DNA of 64,000 bases from Bradyrhizobium amphicarpaeae (GTDB taxonomy: Bacteria > Pseudomonadota > Alphaproteobacteria > Rhizobiales > Xanthobacteraceae): NCBI RefSeq assembly GCF_002266435.3, contig NZ_CP029426.2, positions 3,564,001 to 3,628,000 of the forward strand, written 5' to 3'. The position numbers and the translations under genes are program-made. Position 1 is the first letter of the stretch. The number at the start of each line of letters is the position of its first letter. This document shows, one piece after another, positions 1 through 8,991 of this stretch. The notes below the pieces were generated by a model. It was given only the letters and a program-made list of their open reading frames with translations, did no database searches and was not told the origin of the DNA.

Positions 1-1
1 C

Positions 2-3000
2 GTCGAGCGCAAGATCGTGCTGCCGGTGGCGCCCAATGCGGCGCAGATCGGCATCAAGCCGCTGTTCGGCGCCAAGAACGTCGCCGAGGGCGACAAGGCC
101 GAGTTCGACGTTCTGTTCGTCTCGCCCGAGGGCGAGAAGCTGCGCCGCGACGGCCTGCGCTACGAACTCCTGAAGATGGAGTCGCGCTATCAATGGTATC
201 GCCAGAACAATTACTGGGAGTACGAGCCGGTCAAGTCGACCTCGCGCGTCGCCGACGGTGACGTGACCATTGCGGCCGACAAGCCGGCGCGGATTTCGCT
301 CAACCCGCAACCCGGCCGCTACCGCCTCGACGTGAAGTCGAACGATGCCGATGGCCCGGTGACCTCGGTGCAGTTCGACGTCGGCTGGTATTCCGACGGC
401 AGCGCCGACACCCCGGACCTGCTGGAGACCTCGATCGACAAGCCGCAATACGCCTCCGGCGACACCATGACCGTGTCGGTCAACGTCCGCAGCGCCGGCA
501 AGCTCACCATCAATGTGCTCGGCGACCGCCTGCTGACGACCCAGACCATCGACGTCAAGGAAGGCACTGCCCAGGTGAAGCTCCCGGTCGGCAAGGACTG
601 GGGCACCGGTGCCTACGTGGTGGCGACGCTGCGCCGCCCGCTCGATGCCGCGGCCCAGCGCATGCCGGGCCGGGCGATCGGGCTAAAATGGTTCGGCATC
701 GACAAGCAGACCCGCACCCTTCAGGTGAAGCTGTCTCCGCCCGCGCTGGTTCGACCGAATTCGACGTTGAAGATTCCGGTCAAGCTCGACGGGCTCAATC
801 CGGGCGAGGACGCCAAGATCGTCATCGCTGCTGTCGATGTCGGCATCCTCAACCTCACCAATTACAAGCCGCCGGCGCCGGACGACTACTATCTCGGCCA
901 GCGCCGCCTGAGCGCCGAGATCCGCGACCTCTATGGGCAGCTGATCGACGGCATGTCGGGCACGCGCGGCCAGATCAAGTCCGGTGGTGACGCCGGTGCG
1001 GCGGAGCTGCAGGGCTCGCCGCCCACTCAAAAGCCGCTCGCGCTCTATTCGGGCATCGTGACGGCCGGCGCTGACGGCACCGCCGAAGTCAGCTTCGACA
1101 TTCCGGAGTTCGCCGGTACTGCGCGCGTGATGGCTGTGGCGTGGACCGCGACCAAGCTTGGCCGCGCCAACACCGATGTCGTGATCCGCGACCCCGTGGT
1201 GCTGACCACGACCCTGCCTCGCTTCCTGCTCAATGGCGACCACGGCACGGTCAACCTCGAGATCGACAATGTCGAAGGCCAGGCCGGCGACTACGTCATC
1301 AACGTGAAGACCGGCGGCCCGGTGAAGATGACCGGCAGCCCCGCGACCACGGTCAAGCTCGCCGCCAAGCAGCGCAACTCCTCCGCGCTCGCGATCGACG
1401 CGACCGCGGCGGGGCAGGCGACGCTCGACGTCGACATCAAGGGACCGAGCGGCCTGACGCTGGCGCGCCATTACGCGTTCGACGTCAAGGCCGCGACGCA
1501 GGTGCTGGCGCGGCGCTCGATCCGGACGCTGGCGAAGGGCGAGAGCCTGACGCTGACCTCGGACATGTTCTCCGACCTGGTGCCGGGCACCGGCAGCGTC
1601 TCGGTCTCGGCCAGCCTGTCGACCGCGCTCGACGCAGCGACGATCCTCAAGGCGCTCGATCGCTATCCCTATGGCTGCTCGGAACAGATCACGAGCCGCG
1701 CCATGCCGCTGCTCTATGTCAACGACCTCGCCGCCGGTGCTCACCTCGCCATGGACACCGAAGTCGATCAGCGCATCCGCGATGCGATCGAGCGGCTGTT
1801 GGCCCGACAGGGCTCGAACGGCTCGTTCGGCCTGTGGTCGGCCGGCGGCGACGATGCCTGGCTCGATGCCTACGTGACGGACTTCCTGACCCGCGCCCGC
1901 GAAAAGGGTTTTGTGGTGCCGGACGTGCTGTTCAAGAACGCGCTCGACCGTGTCAGAAACTCCGTCGTCAACGGCAACGAGCCGGAGAAGGACGGCGGGC
2001 GCGATCTCGCTTACGGCCTCTACGTGCTCGCCCGCAACGGCGCAGCTCCGATCGGCGATCTTCGTTATCTCGCCGACACCAAGCTGAACAACCTCGCGAC
2101 CCCGATCGCGAAGTCGCAGCTCGCGGCGGCGCTGGCCCTGGTCGGCGACCGCAACCGCGCCGAACGGGTCTATGGTGCCGCGCTCGACAGCCTCGCGCCA
2201 AAGCCCGTCCTGGAGTTCGGCCGCACCGACTACGGCTCGCAGCTCCGCGATGCCGCAGCGCTGGTGTCGCTGGCCAGCGAAGGCAACGCGCCGAAGGCGA
2301 CGCTGACGCAGGCGGTGTCGCGGGTGGAGACCGCGCGCGGGCTGACGCCTTACACCTCCACGCAGGAGAATGCGTGGCTGGTGCTGGCGGCGCGCGCGCT
2401 GGCCAAGGAAAACCTGTCCATGGACGTGGACGGCCAGCCGGTCAAGACCGCGCTCTACCGCAGCTACAAGGCTGCGACGCTGGAGGGCAAGCCGCTGAAG
2501 ATCACCAACACCGGCGACGCGCCCGTGCAGGCGGTGATCTCGGTGTCGGGCTCGCCGGTGACGCCGGAGCCGGCCGCCTCCAACGGCTTCAAGATCGAGC
2601 GCAATTTCTTCACGCTCGACGGCAAGCCGGCCGACATCAGCAAGGTCAAGCAGAACCAGCGCTTTGCGGTGGTGCTGAAGATCACCGAGGCCAAGCCCGA
2701 GTACGGCCACATCATGGTGTCCGACTATCTGCCGGCGGGCCTCGAGATCGACAACCCGAGGCTGGTGTCGTCGGGCGACAGCGGCACGCTGGACTGGATC
2801 GAGGACGGCGAGGAGCCTGAGGACACCGAGTTCCGCGACGACCGCTTCACCGCCGCGGTCGATCGCGCCGCGGACTCCAAGTCGGTCTTCACCGTCGCCT
2901 ATATCGTGCGCGTGGTCTCTCCCGGCAAATACGTGCTGCCGCAGGCCTATGTCGAGGACATGTACAATCCCTCGCGCTACGGTCGGACGGGCACGGGGAC

Positions 3001-3025
3001 CGTCGAGGTGCGGGCGGCGAAGTGA
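2..3025 (+). CDS. Alpha-2-macroglobulin family protein, C-terminal part (5' end outside window)
   Basis: The open frame is already running at the window edge, so this is the last ~1007 residues of a larger protein; full-length bacterial alpha-2-macroglobulins of the YfhM type are roughly 1,600-1,750 residues. A CSEQ tetrapeptide in the context YPYGCSEQIT (about residue 560 of the visible part) fits the CxEQ thioester motif that covalently traps attacking proteases. The following helical repeats, with LLARQGSNGSFGLW and later YTSTQENAWLVLAARA, fit the alpha-helical thioester domain. The C-terminal beta-rich part (YGHIMVSDYLPAGLEIDNP) fits the receptor-binding-like domain. pbpC starts just downstream; yfhM-pbpC pairing is well known and suggests joint periplasmic defence and peptidoglycan repair. 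The family call is firm; lipoprotein status cannot be judged because the N-terminus is missing. Confidence 0.93.
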   Translation, partial: VERKIVLPVAPNAAQIGIKPLFGAKNVAEGDKAEFDVLFVSPEGEKLRRDGLRYELLKMESRYQWYRQNNYWEYEPVKSTSRVADGDVTIAADKPARISLNPQPGRYRLDVKSNDADGPVTSVQFDVGWYSDGSADTPDLLETSIDKPQYASGDTMTVSVNVRSAGKLTINVLGDRLLTTQTIDVKEGTAQVKLPVGKDWGTGAYVVATLRRPLDAAAQRMPGRAIGLKWFGIDKQTRTLQVKLSPPALVRPNSTLKIPVKLDGLNPGEDAKIVIAAVDVGILNLTNYKPPAPDDYYLGQRRLSAEIRDLYGQLIDGMSGTRGQIKSGGDAGAAELQGSPPTQKPLALYSGIVTAGADGTAEVSFDIPEFAGTARVMAVAWTATKLGRANTDVVIRDPVVLTTTLPRFLLNGDHGTVNLEIDNVEGQAGDYVINVKTGGPVKMTGSPATTVKLAAKQRNSSALAIDATAAGQATLDVDIKGPSGLTLARHYAFDVKAATQVLARRSIRTLAKGESLTLTSDMFSDLVPGTGSVSVSASLSTALDAATILKALDRYPYGCSEQITSRAMPLLYVNDLAAGAHLAMDTEVDQRIRDAIERLLARQGSNGSFGLWSAGGDDAWLDAYVTDFLTRAREKGFVVPDVLFKNALDRVRNSVVNGNEPEKDGGRDLAYGLYVLARNGAAPIGDLRYLADTKLNNLATPIAKSQLAAALALVGDRNRAERVYGAALDSLAPKPVLEFGRTDYGSQLRDAAALVSLASEGNAPKATLTQAVSRVETARGLTPYTSTQENAWLVLAARALAKENLSMDVDGQPVKTALYRSYKAATLEGKPLKITNTGDAPVQAVISVSGSPVTPEPAASNGFKIERNFFTLDGKPADISKVKQNQRFAVVLKITEAKPEYGHIMVSDYLPAGLEIDNPRLVSSGDSGTLDWIEDGEEPEDTEFRDDRFTAAVDRAADSKSVFTVAYIVRVVSPGKYVLPQAYVEDMYNPSRYGRTGTGTVEVRAAK

Positions 3026-3052
3026 GCGGTGGGCTCGAATCCGAGTGAAGTG

Positions 3053-5191
3053 ATGAGCACAGCAGAGCCGCATGACGGCGTGGATGGCCGGGTCAAGCCC
3101 GGCCATGACGGGCGGAGAGGGTGGCTTGCCTTTCGGGTTCTGTCGGTGGCCGCGCTCACCCTCGTCCTCGCCATCATCGGCTTCGTCGGCTGGGTCTATT
3201 CCCTCGGACCTCTCCCGCTCGACGAAGCCCGGCACGTCTCCACCACCATCGTCGACCGCAACGGCAAGCTGCTGCGCGCCTATGCGATGCCGGACGGTCG
3301 CTGGCGGTTGCCCGTCGATGCCAAATCCAACGTCGATCCGACCTATCTGAAACTGCTGTTCGCCTATGAGGATCAGCGCTTCTACGCGCATAACGGTCTC
3401 GACCCGCTGGCGCTCGGGCGTGCCGCCCTGCAGCTCGCGACACGCGGCCACATCGTGTCGGGCGGCTCGACCATCAGCATGCAGCTGGCCCGGCTGATGG
3501 AGCCGCGGCGGCAGCGTTCGCTCTACGCCAAGCTGCGGCAGATGGTTCGTGCGATCGAGATCGAGCGCAGCATGAGCAAGGCGCAGATCCTCGATCTCTA
3601 TCTCGCGCTGGCGCCTTACGGCGGCAATCTCGAGGGCATTCGTTCCGCCTCCATCGGCTATCTCGGCAAGGAGCCGAAGCGCCTGTCGCTGGCCGAGGCG
3701 GCGCTGCTGGTCGCGCTGCCGCAATCGCCGGAGACGCGGCGCCTCGACCGCCATCCCGAGGCCGCGCGCAAGGCGCGCGACCGCGTGCTCGACCGCATGG
3801 TCGAGGAGCATGTGGTCAGCGTGGACGACGCCAGGCAGGCCAAGGCCGTGCCCGTGCCAAAGCTGCGCAAGCCGATGCCGATTCTGGCGCCGCATGCCTC
3901 CGATACCGCGCTGTCGACGGTCAAGGACACGCCGGTCATCAAGCTGACGCTGGATGCGAATCTGCAGAAGGTTCTGGAGCCGCTGGCGCGAGATCGCGCG
4001 ATCGCGCTCGGCCCGAACATCTCGGTCGGCATCATCGTGGTCGACAATGACAGCGGCGACGTGCTGGCGCGTGTGGGGTCGGCTGATTATTTCGACGAAA
4101 GCCGGGCGGGGCAGGTCGATATGACCCGCGCGATCCGCTCGCCGGGCTCGACGCTCAAACCCTTCATCTACGGGCTCGCCTTCGAGGACGGCTTCGTTCA
4201 TCCGGAGAGCCTGATCGATGATCGTCCGGTCCGCTTCGGCTCCTACGCGCCGGAAAATTTCGACATGACCTTCCAGGGCACGGTACCGGTCAGGAAGGCG
4301 CTGCAACTCTCGCTGAACGTGCCGGCGATCGTGTTGCTCGATCGCGTCGGCTCCAGCCGGCTGGCGTCCCGGCTGCGGCAGGCCGGCGGCAATCTGGTTC
4401 TGCCCAAGGACGAAGCGCCGGGCCTCGCCATGGGGCTTGGCGGCGTCGGTGTGACGCTGCAGGATCTCGCCCAGCTCTACACCGGCTTCGCCCGGCTCGG
4501 CACCACCAAGCCGTTGCGCGAGGTGATGGCTGACAAGGACGACCGGGAGCCGCTTCGGCTGCTGGATCCCGTCGCGGCCTGGCAGGTCGGCAACGTTCTG
4601 CTGGGAACGCCGCCACCGGAGAATGCCGCACACAACCGCATCGCCTTCAAGACCGGCACCTCCTACGGCTACCGCGACGCCTGGTCGGTCGGGTTCGACG
4701 GCCGGATGACCATCGGCGTCTGGGTCGGTCGTCCCGACGGTGCGCCGGTTCCGGGCCTGATCGGCCGCGTCGCCGCCGCACCGATCCTGTTCGATGCCTT
4801 CGCGCGCACCGGCAAGACGCTGGCCGCATTGCCGAAGCCGCCACGGGGAACCCTGGTTGCCAGCAATGCCAAGCTGCCGTTGCCGCTGAAACGGTTCCGG
4901 CCGGTGGGAGAGCTGGTACGGACCGGCCGCGAGCAGGCGCTGCACATCCAGTTTCCGCTGAACGGGTCGCGGATCGATGTCGATCGCTCCGGGGGCCAGG
5001 AGAGTGCAGCGATGCCGGTCAAGGTCGCCGGCGGCGTGCTGCCCATGACCGTCATGGTTAACGGTACCGCGCTCGGCGAGATCGACGGCCGCCGCCAGCG
5101 CCTGATCGATCCACCGGGTCCCGGCTTTGCGCGGCTCACCGTGATCGATGCCACTGGCGCCGCGGACACAGTCGTCATTCGAATTCAATGA
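3053..5191 (+). CDS. pbpC: Penicillin-binding protein 1C (bifunctional glycosyltransferase/transpeptidase)
   Basis: Class A PBP that polymerises and cross-links peptidoglycan at the inner membrane's periplasmic face. After a cytoplasmic tail comes one membrane segment (VLSVAALTLVLAIIGFVGWV). The GT51 domain shows EDQRFYAHNGLDPLALGRA with the catalytic Glu, then GGSTISMQLARLM and the PYGGNLEGIRSAS stretch. The transpeptidase domain shows SPGSTLKPF (SxxK), QLSLNVP (SxN) and FKTGTSYG (KTG). A short C-terminal beta domain (HIQFPLNGSRIDVDRSG) matches the PBP1C-type C-terminal domain. ATG 3053 was chosen; GTG 3029 is in frame upstream, and the only later in-frame start before the membrane helix is GTG 3080, inside a repeat. 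The gene lies immediately after the macroglobulin gene and is probably co-transcribed with it. The N-terminal tail HDGVDGRVKPGHDG is encoded by a repeat element rather than by ancestral pbpC sequence. Confidence 0.93.
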   Translation: MSTAEPHDGVDGRVKPGHDGRRGWLAFRVLSVAALTLVLAIIGFVGWVYSLGPLPLDEARHVSTTIVDRNGKLLRAYAMPDGRWRLPVDAKSNVDPTYLKLLFAYEDQRFYAHNGLDPLALGRAALQLATRGHIVSGGSTISMQLARLMEPRRQRSLYAKLRQMVRAIEIERSMSKAQILDLYLALAPYGGNLEGIRSASIGYLGKEPKRLSLAEAALLVALPQSPETRRLDRHPEAARKARDRVLDRMVEEHVVSVDDARQAKAVPVPKLRKPMPILAPHASDTALSTVKDTPVIKLTLDANLQKVLEPLARDRAIALGPNISVGIIVVDNDSGDVLARVGSADYFDESRAGQVDMTRAIRSPGSTLKPFIYGLAFEDGFVHPESLIDDRPVRFGSYAPENFDMTFQGTVPVRKALQLSLNVPAIVLLDRVGSSRLASRLRQAGGNLVLPKDEAPGLAMGLGGVGVTLQDLAQLYTGFARLGTTKPLREVMADKDDREPLRLLDPVAAWQVGNVLLGTPPPENAAHNRIAFKTGTSYGYRDAWSVGFDGRMTIGVWVGRPDGAPVPGLIGRVAAAPILFDAFARTGKTLAALPKPPRGTLVASNAKLPLPLKRFRPVGELVRTGREQALHIQFPLNGSRIDVDRSGGQESAAMPVKVAGGVLPMTVMVNGTALGEIDGRRQRLIDPPGPGFARLTVIDATGAADTVVIRIQ
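3071..3116. repeat. Bradyrhizobium-type palindromic repeat inside the 5' end of pbpC
   Basis: The core is an inverted repeat, ATGGCCGGG (3084-3092) and CCCGGCCAT (3098-3106), around TCAAG. The flanks CATGACGGCGTGG and GACGGGCGG fit the dispersed element that translates as RVKPGHDG on one strand and MAGLDPAIH on the other. I recall this as common between genes in Bradyrhizobium and relatives. Here it is translated as part of the PbpC N-terminal tail. Confidence 0.75.
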
Positions 5192-5241
5192 CCCCGCCTC
5201 AAGCGGTTGTGGCGATGGCGGTTTCGGCGTAAGCGGAACCA

Positions 5242-6984
5242 ATGGCCGAGACCTATCCTACCCCCCGTTTTGGAGCGCCCCGCGAGCCGAAATCGCCCGC
5301 GAATCCGGGCAGCCGGCTCGTGAGCATGCTCGATGTCGTCACGGCCAGCCATGCCCGCGCCGTCGCCTTCCTGCTGGTGTGCGCGCTGCTGTTGTTCCTG
5401 CCGGGCTTCTTCACGATCCCGCCGGTCGACCGCGACGAGGCGCGGTTCGCCCAGGCCACCAAGCAGATGGTCGAGAGCGGCGACTATGTCGATATCCGCT
5501 TCCAGGAAGACGTCCGCTACAAGAAGCCGGTCGGCATCTACTGGCTGCAATCGGCGGCAGTCGAGATCGCCTCGGCGTTGAAGCTGCCCAAGGCCGAATT
5601 GCGGATCTGGGTCTACCGGATTCCGTCGCTGATCGGCGCGGTCGGCGCTGTGCTCATGACCTATTGGGCCGCGCTCGGTTTCGTCACGCGACGCGCCGCG
5701 GTGCTGGCGGCGCTGATGATGTGTGCGTCGGTGCTGCTCGGCGTCGAGGCGCGGCTCGCCAAGACCGACGCGATGCTGCTGCTCTGCGTGGTCGCCGCGA
5801 TGGGCGCGATGGCGCGGGCCTATCTGTCGTGGCAGCGCGCCGAGGACGAGACACATCCGCCCTGGAGCTGGCCCGCGATCTTCTGGACAGCGCTTGCGGT
5901 GGGCATCCTGATCAAGGGCCCGCTGATCCTGATGTTCGCAGGCCTGACCATTGTCGCGCTCGCGATCCAAGACCGCGATTCCTCCTGGTTGTGGAAGCTG
6001 CGTCCGCTCTGGGGCCTGATGTGGATGCTGGTGCTGGTGCTGCCCTGGTTCATCGCGATCTTCTGGCGCGCGGGCGATGCCTTCTTTGCGGACTCCGTGG
6101 GCGGCGACATGCTGAGCAAGATCGGCGCCCAGGAATCCCATGGCGCGCCGCCCGGATTGTACCTGGCGCTGTTCTGGATCACGTTCTGGCCGGGCGCGCC
6201 GCTCGCGGCGATGGCGGCGCCCGCGGTGTGGCGGGCCAGGCGCGAGCCCGGCGCGCAGTTTCTGCTGGCCTGGCTGATCCCGTCCTGGATCGTGTTCGAG
6301 GCGGTCCTGACCAAGCTGCCGCATTACGTGCTGCCGCTGTATCCGGCGATCGCGATCCTCACCGCCGGCGCGGTGGAGCGGCGGGTGCTGTCGCGCTCCT
6401 GGCTGATGCGCGGTTCGGCCTGGTGGTTTGCGATCCCCGCGGCCGCCTCGTTCATCGCGGTGGTGGGTGCGGTGATGCTGACGCGGCAGCCGGCCTTCGT
6501 GGCCTGGCCGTTCATCGCGGCGGCGCTGATCTTCGGCCTGTTCGCCTGGTGGCTCTACGACAACAATCGCGCCGAGCGCTCGCTGCTCAATGCGCTGGTC
6601 GCGGCCCTGATGCTGGCGGTGGTGGTGTACGGCATCGTGCTGCCGTCGCTGACGCCGCTGTTTCCGAGCATCGAGGTCGCGCGCGCGCTTCGCAACGTCA
6701 CCTGCGTCGGGCCGAAGGCTGCGGCTGCCGGCTATCACGAGCCGAGCCTCGTGTTCCTGACGGGCACCCAGACCGTGCTGACGGACGGCTCCGGCGCCGC
6801 GGATTTCCTGCGGCAAGGGAGCTGCCGCTTCGCGCTGATCGAGCAGCGTTCGGAGCGGAGCTTCGTGCAGCGTGCCGAGGCGATCGGGCTGCGCTACAAG
6901 GTCGGTGCCCGCATCGACGGCTATAATTTCTCGCAGGGACGCGCAATCTCGATCTCGATCTTCCGCTCCGAAGGCACCGATTAG
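5242..6984 (+). CDS. GT83/ArnT-like membrane glycosyltransferase
   Basis: 580-residue polytopic GT-C enzyme that uses a polyprenyl-phosphate sugar donor on the periplasmic side. After an N-terminal tail and the first membrane helix comes PVDRDEARFAQATKQMVESG, whose acidic DE pair in the first periplasmic loop is the family's catalytic signature. KKPVGIYWLQ then corresponds to the ArnT region before the second helix. About a dozen hydrophobic helices follow (for example LWGLMWMLVLVLPWFIAIFW), with LTKLPHYVLPLYPA, a conserved ArnT-family stretch. The C-terminal ~100 residues form a periplasmic domain. It heads an operon with a PAP2 phosphatase, a GT2 polyprenyl-phosphate sugar synthase and an LABN protein, which argues for sugar addition to lipid A or core LPS. 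The sugar cannot be read from sequence; rhizobial lipid A modifications include galacturonic acid and mannose. Confidence 0.85.
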   Translation: MAETYPTPRFGAPREPKSPANPGSRLVSMLDVVTASHARAVAFLLVCALLLFLPGFFTIPPVDRDEARFAQATKQMVESGDYVDIRFQEDVRYKKPVGIYWLQSAAVEIASALKLPKAELRIWVYRIPSLIGAVGAVLMTYWAALGFVTRRAAVLAALMMCASVLLGVEARLAKTDAMLLLCVVAAMGAMARAYLSWQRAEDETHPPWSWPAIFWTALAVGILIKGPLILMFAGLTIVALAIQDRDSSWLWKLRPLWGLMWMLVLVLPWFIAIFWRAGDAFFADSVGGDMLSKIGAQESHGAPPGLYLALFWITFWPGAPLAAMAAPAVWRARREPGAQFLLAWLIPSWIVFEAVLTKLPHYVLPLYPAIAILTAGAVERRVLSRSWLMRGSAWWFAIPAAASFIAVVGAVMLTRQPAFVAWPFIAAALIFGLFAWWLYDNNRAERSLLNALVAALMLAVVVYGIVLPSLTPLFPSIEVARALRNVTCVGPKAAAAGYHEPSLVFLTGTQTVLTDGSGAADFLRQGSCRFALIEQRSERSFVQRAEAIGLRYKVGARIDGYNFSQGRAISISIFRSEGTD

Positions 6985-6985
6985 G

Positions 6986-7831
6986 ATGCCTGTCACGACC
7001 AGCCGCTCGCCGCGCCCGTTCTATCCCGCGCAGTTGCTTGCCGTGTCGGGCCGCGCACTGAAGCAGCTCGTTCGCACGCCCTCGCATTCGCGGCGGGCAG
7101 AGGCCGCGCGAAAACTGGCGCGGCATTCGCTGTGGCTCAGCGCGGCTGGCGCAGCACTCGTCATTGTGCTGATGGTCGCGTTCGACCAGACCGAGATCCA
7201 GCTGATGCCGGCGCGCGGCACGCCAAGCCTGTGGCCGATCCGTATCCTGACCGATTTCGGCAAGGACGAGTATTTGCTCATCGCGCTGGGAGCTGCGCTG
7301 GTGGTGCTGGCGTTCGTTGCGGCAGGGCTTCACGGGACACGCCGCACGCTTCTCCTCGGTCTCGGCACACGGCTGCAGTTCATGTTTCTGTCGATTGCCG
7401 TCTCGGCATTCGTTGCCGAGATCCTGAAATATGTCATCGGCCGCGGACGTCCGTTCGTCGGCGGCAAGGCCAATCCGTTCAACTTCATGCCGTTCGAGGG
7501 GACGGGGGCTTACGCCAGTCTGCCGTCGGGCCATGCGGTGGCGGCATTCGCGCTGGCGTTTGCGGTGTCGGCATTGTGGCCGCGGCTGCGCGTGTTCATG
7601 TTCACTTACGCAATCGTGATCCTGTTGACGCGGTTGGTGCTGGTCGCGCATCACCCGAGCGACGTCGTGGCCGGCGCCCTGATCGGCACGGTCGGCGCCA
7701 TGGCGGTCCGCTATTGGTTCGCGGCCAGGCGGCTGGGTTTTGCCATCCGCGCCGACGGCACCATCGTGCCCCTTGCCGGGGCGATCCCGGGCCATCTCAA
7801 AAGGGTTGCCCGCGGGGCATCCGCCCCATAA
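6986..7831 (+). CDS. PAP2-family membrane phosphatase
   Basis: 281-residue lipid phosphatase of the PAP2 superfamily, starting at ATG 6986 directly after the stop of the preceding glycosyltransferase gene. All three catalytic motifs are present: KYVIGRGRP, a K-x6-RP motif; PSGH in SLPSGHAVAAFALAF; and R-x5-H-x3-D in RLVLVAHHPSD. Five or six hydrophobic helices surround these motifs. Family members dephosphorylate lipid A (LpxE, LpxF), undecaprenyl diphosphate or phosphatidylglycerol phosphate. The operon context with GT83 and GT2 enzymes favours lipid A dephosphorylation or recycling of the polyprenyl carrier, which is inference. The start is fixed by tight spacing; upstream in-frame sequence would lie inside the glycosyltransferase gene. 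Confidence 0.87.
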   Translation: MPVTTSRSPRPFYPAQLLAVSGRALKQLVRTPSHSRRAEAARKLARHSLWLSAAGAALVIVLMVAFDQTEIQLMPARGTPSLWPIRILTDFGKDEYLLIALGAALVVLAFVAAGLHGTRRTLLLGLGTRLQFMFLSIAVSAFVAEILKYVIGRGRPFVGGKANPFNFMPFEGTGAYASLPSGHAVAAFALAFAVSALWPRLRVFMFTYAIVILLTRLVLVAHHPSDVVAGALIGTVGAMAVRYWFAARRLGFAIRADGTIVPLAGAIPGHLKRVARGASAP

Positions 7832-7894
7832 AAGCGGCTGCCTGACGGGGCCGCCGGTTCCCCGGCAACGCCCATTCCAACCACGAGCCTCGAT

Positions 7895-8647
7895 TTGTCG
7901 TCGTCCCAGCCTCCGGTGTCCCAGCCCTCGGTTTCCATCGTCGTTCCCGTGCGCAACGAAGCCGACAACATCGCGCCGCTGATCGCGGAGATCGGCGCGG
8001 CGCTCGACGGCCGCTGGGCCTATGAGATCATCTACGTCAACGACGGCTCGACCGATGCCACCGGCGAACGCCTCGCAGCCATCATGGCGCGGCGGGACAA
8101 TCTGCGCCAGCTTCGCCATGCCAGATCAGGCGGCCAATCCGCGGCGGTGCGCAGCGGCGTGCGCGCGGCGCGCGGCGCGATCGTGGCGACGCTCGACGGC
8201 GACGGCCAGAACAATCCGGCCTTCCTGCCCGATCTGCTTTCGGCGGTCGAGAAGGGGGCAGGGCGCGTCGGCCTCGCCGCAGGGCAGCGCGTCGGACGCA
8301 AGGATACCGGCTTCAAGAAATTCCAGTCGCGCGTCGCCAACGGCATCCGCAACGCCATCCTGAAGGACGGCACGCGGGATACCGGCTGCGGGCTGAAGGC
8401 ATTCCGCCGCGAAGTCTTCCTGATGATGCCCTATTTCGACGGGCTGCATCGCTTCCTGCCGGCGCTGGTCCGACGCGAGGGCTACGACATCGCCTATGTC
8501 GACGTGATCGACCGGCCGCGCCATTCCGGCGTTTCGAATTACGGCTTCTTCGACCGGCTGTGGATCGGAATCATGGATCTCGCCGGGGTATGGTGGCTGA
8601 TCCGCCGCAAGAAGCCGACCCCGGAAGTGACTGAGGTGAACGCATGA
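7895..8647 (+). CDS. GT2 glycosyltransferase, polyprenyl-phosphate sugar synthase type
   Basis: 250-residue GT-A glycosyltransferase resembling DPM1/ArnC/RgtE-type enzymes, which load a sugar from a nucleotide donor onto polyprenyl phosphate at the cytoplasmic face. Motifs are SIVVPVRNEADNIAPLI at the N-terminus, YVNDGSTDAT, then TLDGDGQNNP carrying the metal-binding D-x-D, and DTGCGLKAFRREVF. It has no C-terminal pair of membrane helices, unlike ArnC/GtrB, so it is the shorter DPM1-like form and probably peripheral. The TTG start at 7895 was chosen because the motif-bearing region begins about 12 residues later and no nearby in-frame ATG exists. The stop overlaps the next start by four bases (ATGA), implying translational coupling to the LABN gene. 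Confidence 0.85.
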   Translation: MSSSQPPVSQPSVSIVVPVRNEADNIAPLIAEIGAALDGRWAYEIIYVNDGSTDATGERLAAIMARRDNLRQLRHARSGGQSAAVRSGVRAARGAIVATLDGDGQNNPAFLPDLLSAVEKGAGRVGLAAGQRVGRKDTGFKKFQSRVANGIRNAILKDGTRDTGCGLKAFRREVFLMMPYFDGLHRFLPALVRREGYDIAYVDVIDRPRHSGVSNYGFFDRLWIGIMDLAGVWWLIRRKKPTPEVTEVNA

Positions 8648-8982
8648 TCATCCAATACGGTCAGGCGCTGAGCAACTATCTCTACGACGTCTTCGTCGCC
8701 AAGTTCGATTTTTGGCTGGCGTTCGGCCTCGTCGCGCAGCTGTTCTTCACCGCGCGCTTCCTGGTGCAGTGGATCGCGAGCGAGCGCGCCGGCAACAGCG
8801 TGGTGCCGATGGCGTTCTGGTTCTGCTCGATGGGCGGCGGGCTGATGACGCTGGTCTACGGCGTCGTGAAGCGCGAACCGGTCATCATCCTCGGGCAATC
8901 GCTGGCGACGGTGATCTATATCCGCAACATCATGCTGATCATCAAGAATCGCGGCAAGGCGTCGAAGACGCTGGAGCGCTAG
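8644..8982 (+). CDS. Lipid A biosynthesis N-terminal (LABN) domain small membrane protein
   Basis: 112-residue protein with three or four membrane helices. The signature AQLFFTARFLVQWIASERAGNSVVPMAFW and the later SLATVIYIRNIMLIIKN fit the LABN family (PF07578). These small proteins are often encoded beside polyprenyl-phosphate sugar synthases and GT83 enzymes, and a role in presenting or flipping the lipid-linked sugar is commonly inferred. It overlaps the GT2 gene by four bases, so the two are probably made together. It is the last gene of the operon; the next gene is convergent, and its stop lies nine bases away. Confidence 0.85.
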   Translation: MIIQYGQALSNYLYDVFVAKFDFWLAFGLVAQLFFTARFLVQWIASERAGNSVVPMAFWFCSMGGGLMTLVYGVVKREPVIILGQSLATVIYIRNIMLIIKNRGKASKTLER

Positions 8983-8991
8983 TTAAAACAG

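Noticed and set aside
683..5242. Very long minus-strand open frame (about 1,500 codons) opposite the macroglobulin gene and pbpC
   Set aside because: Arginine/histidine/aspartate-rich shadow translation of high-GC coding DNA; the plus-strand genes have clear domains.
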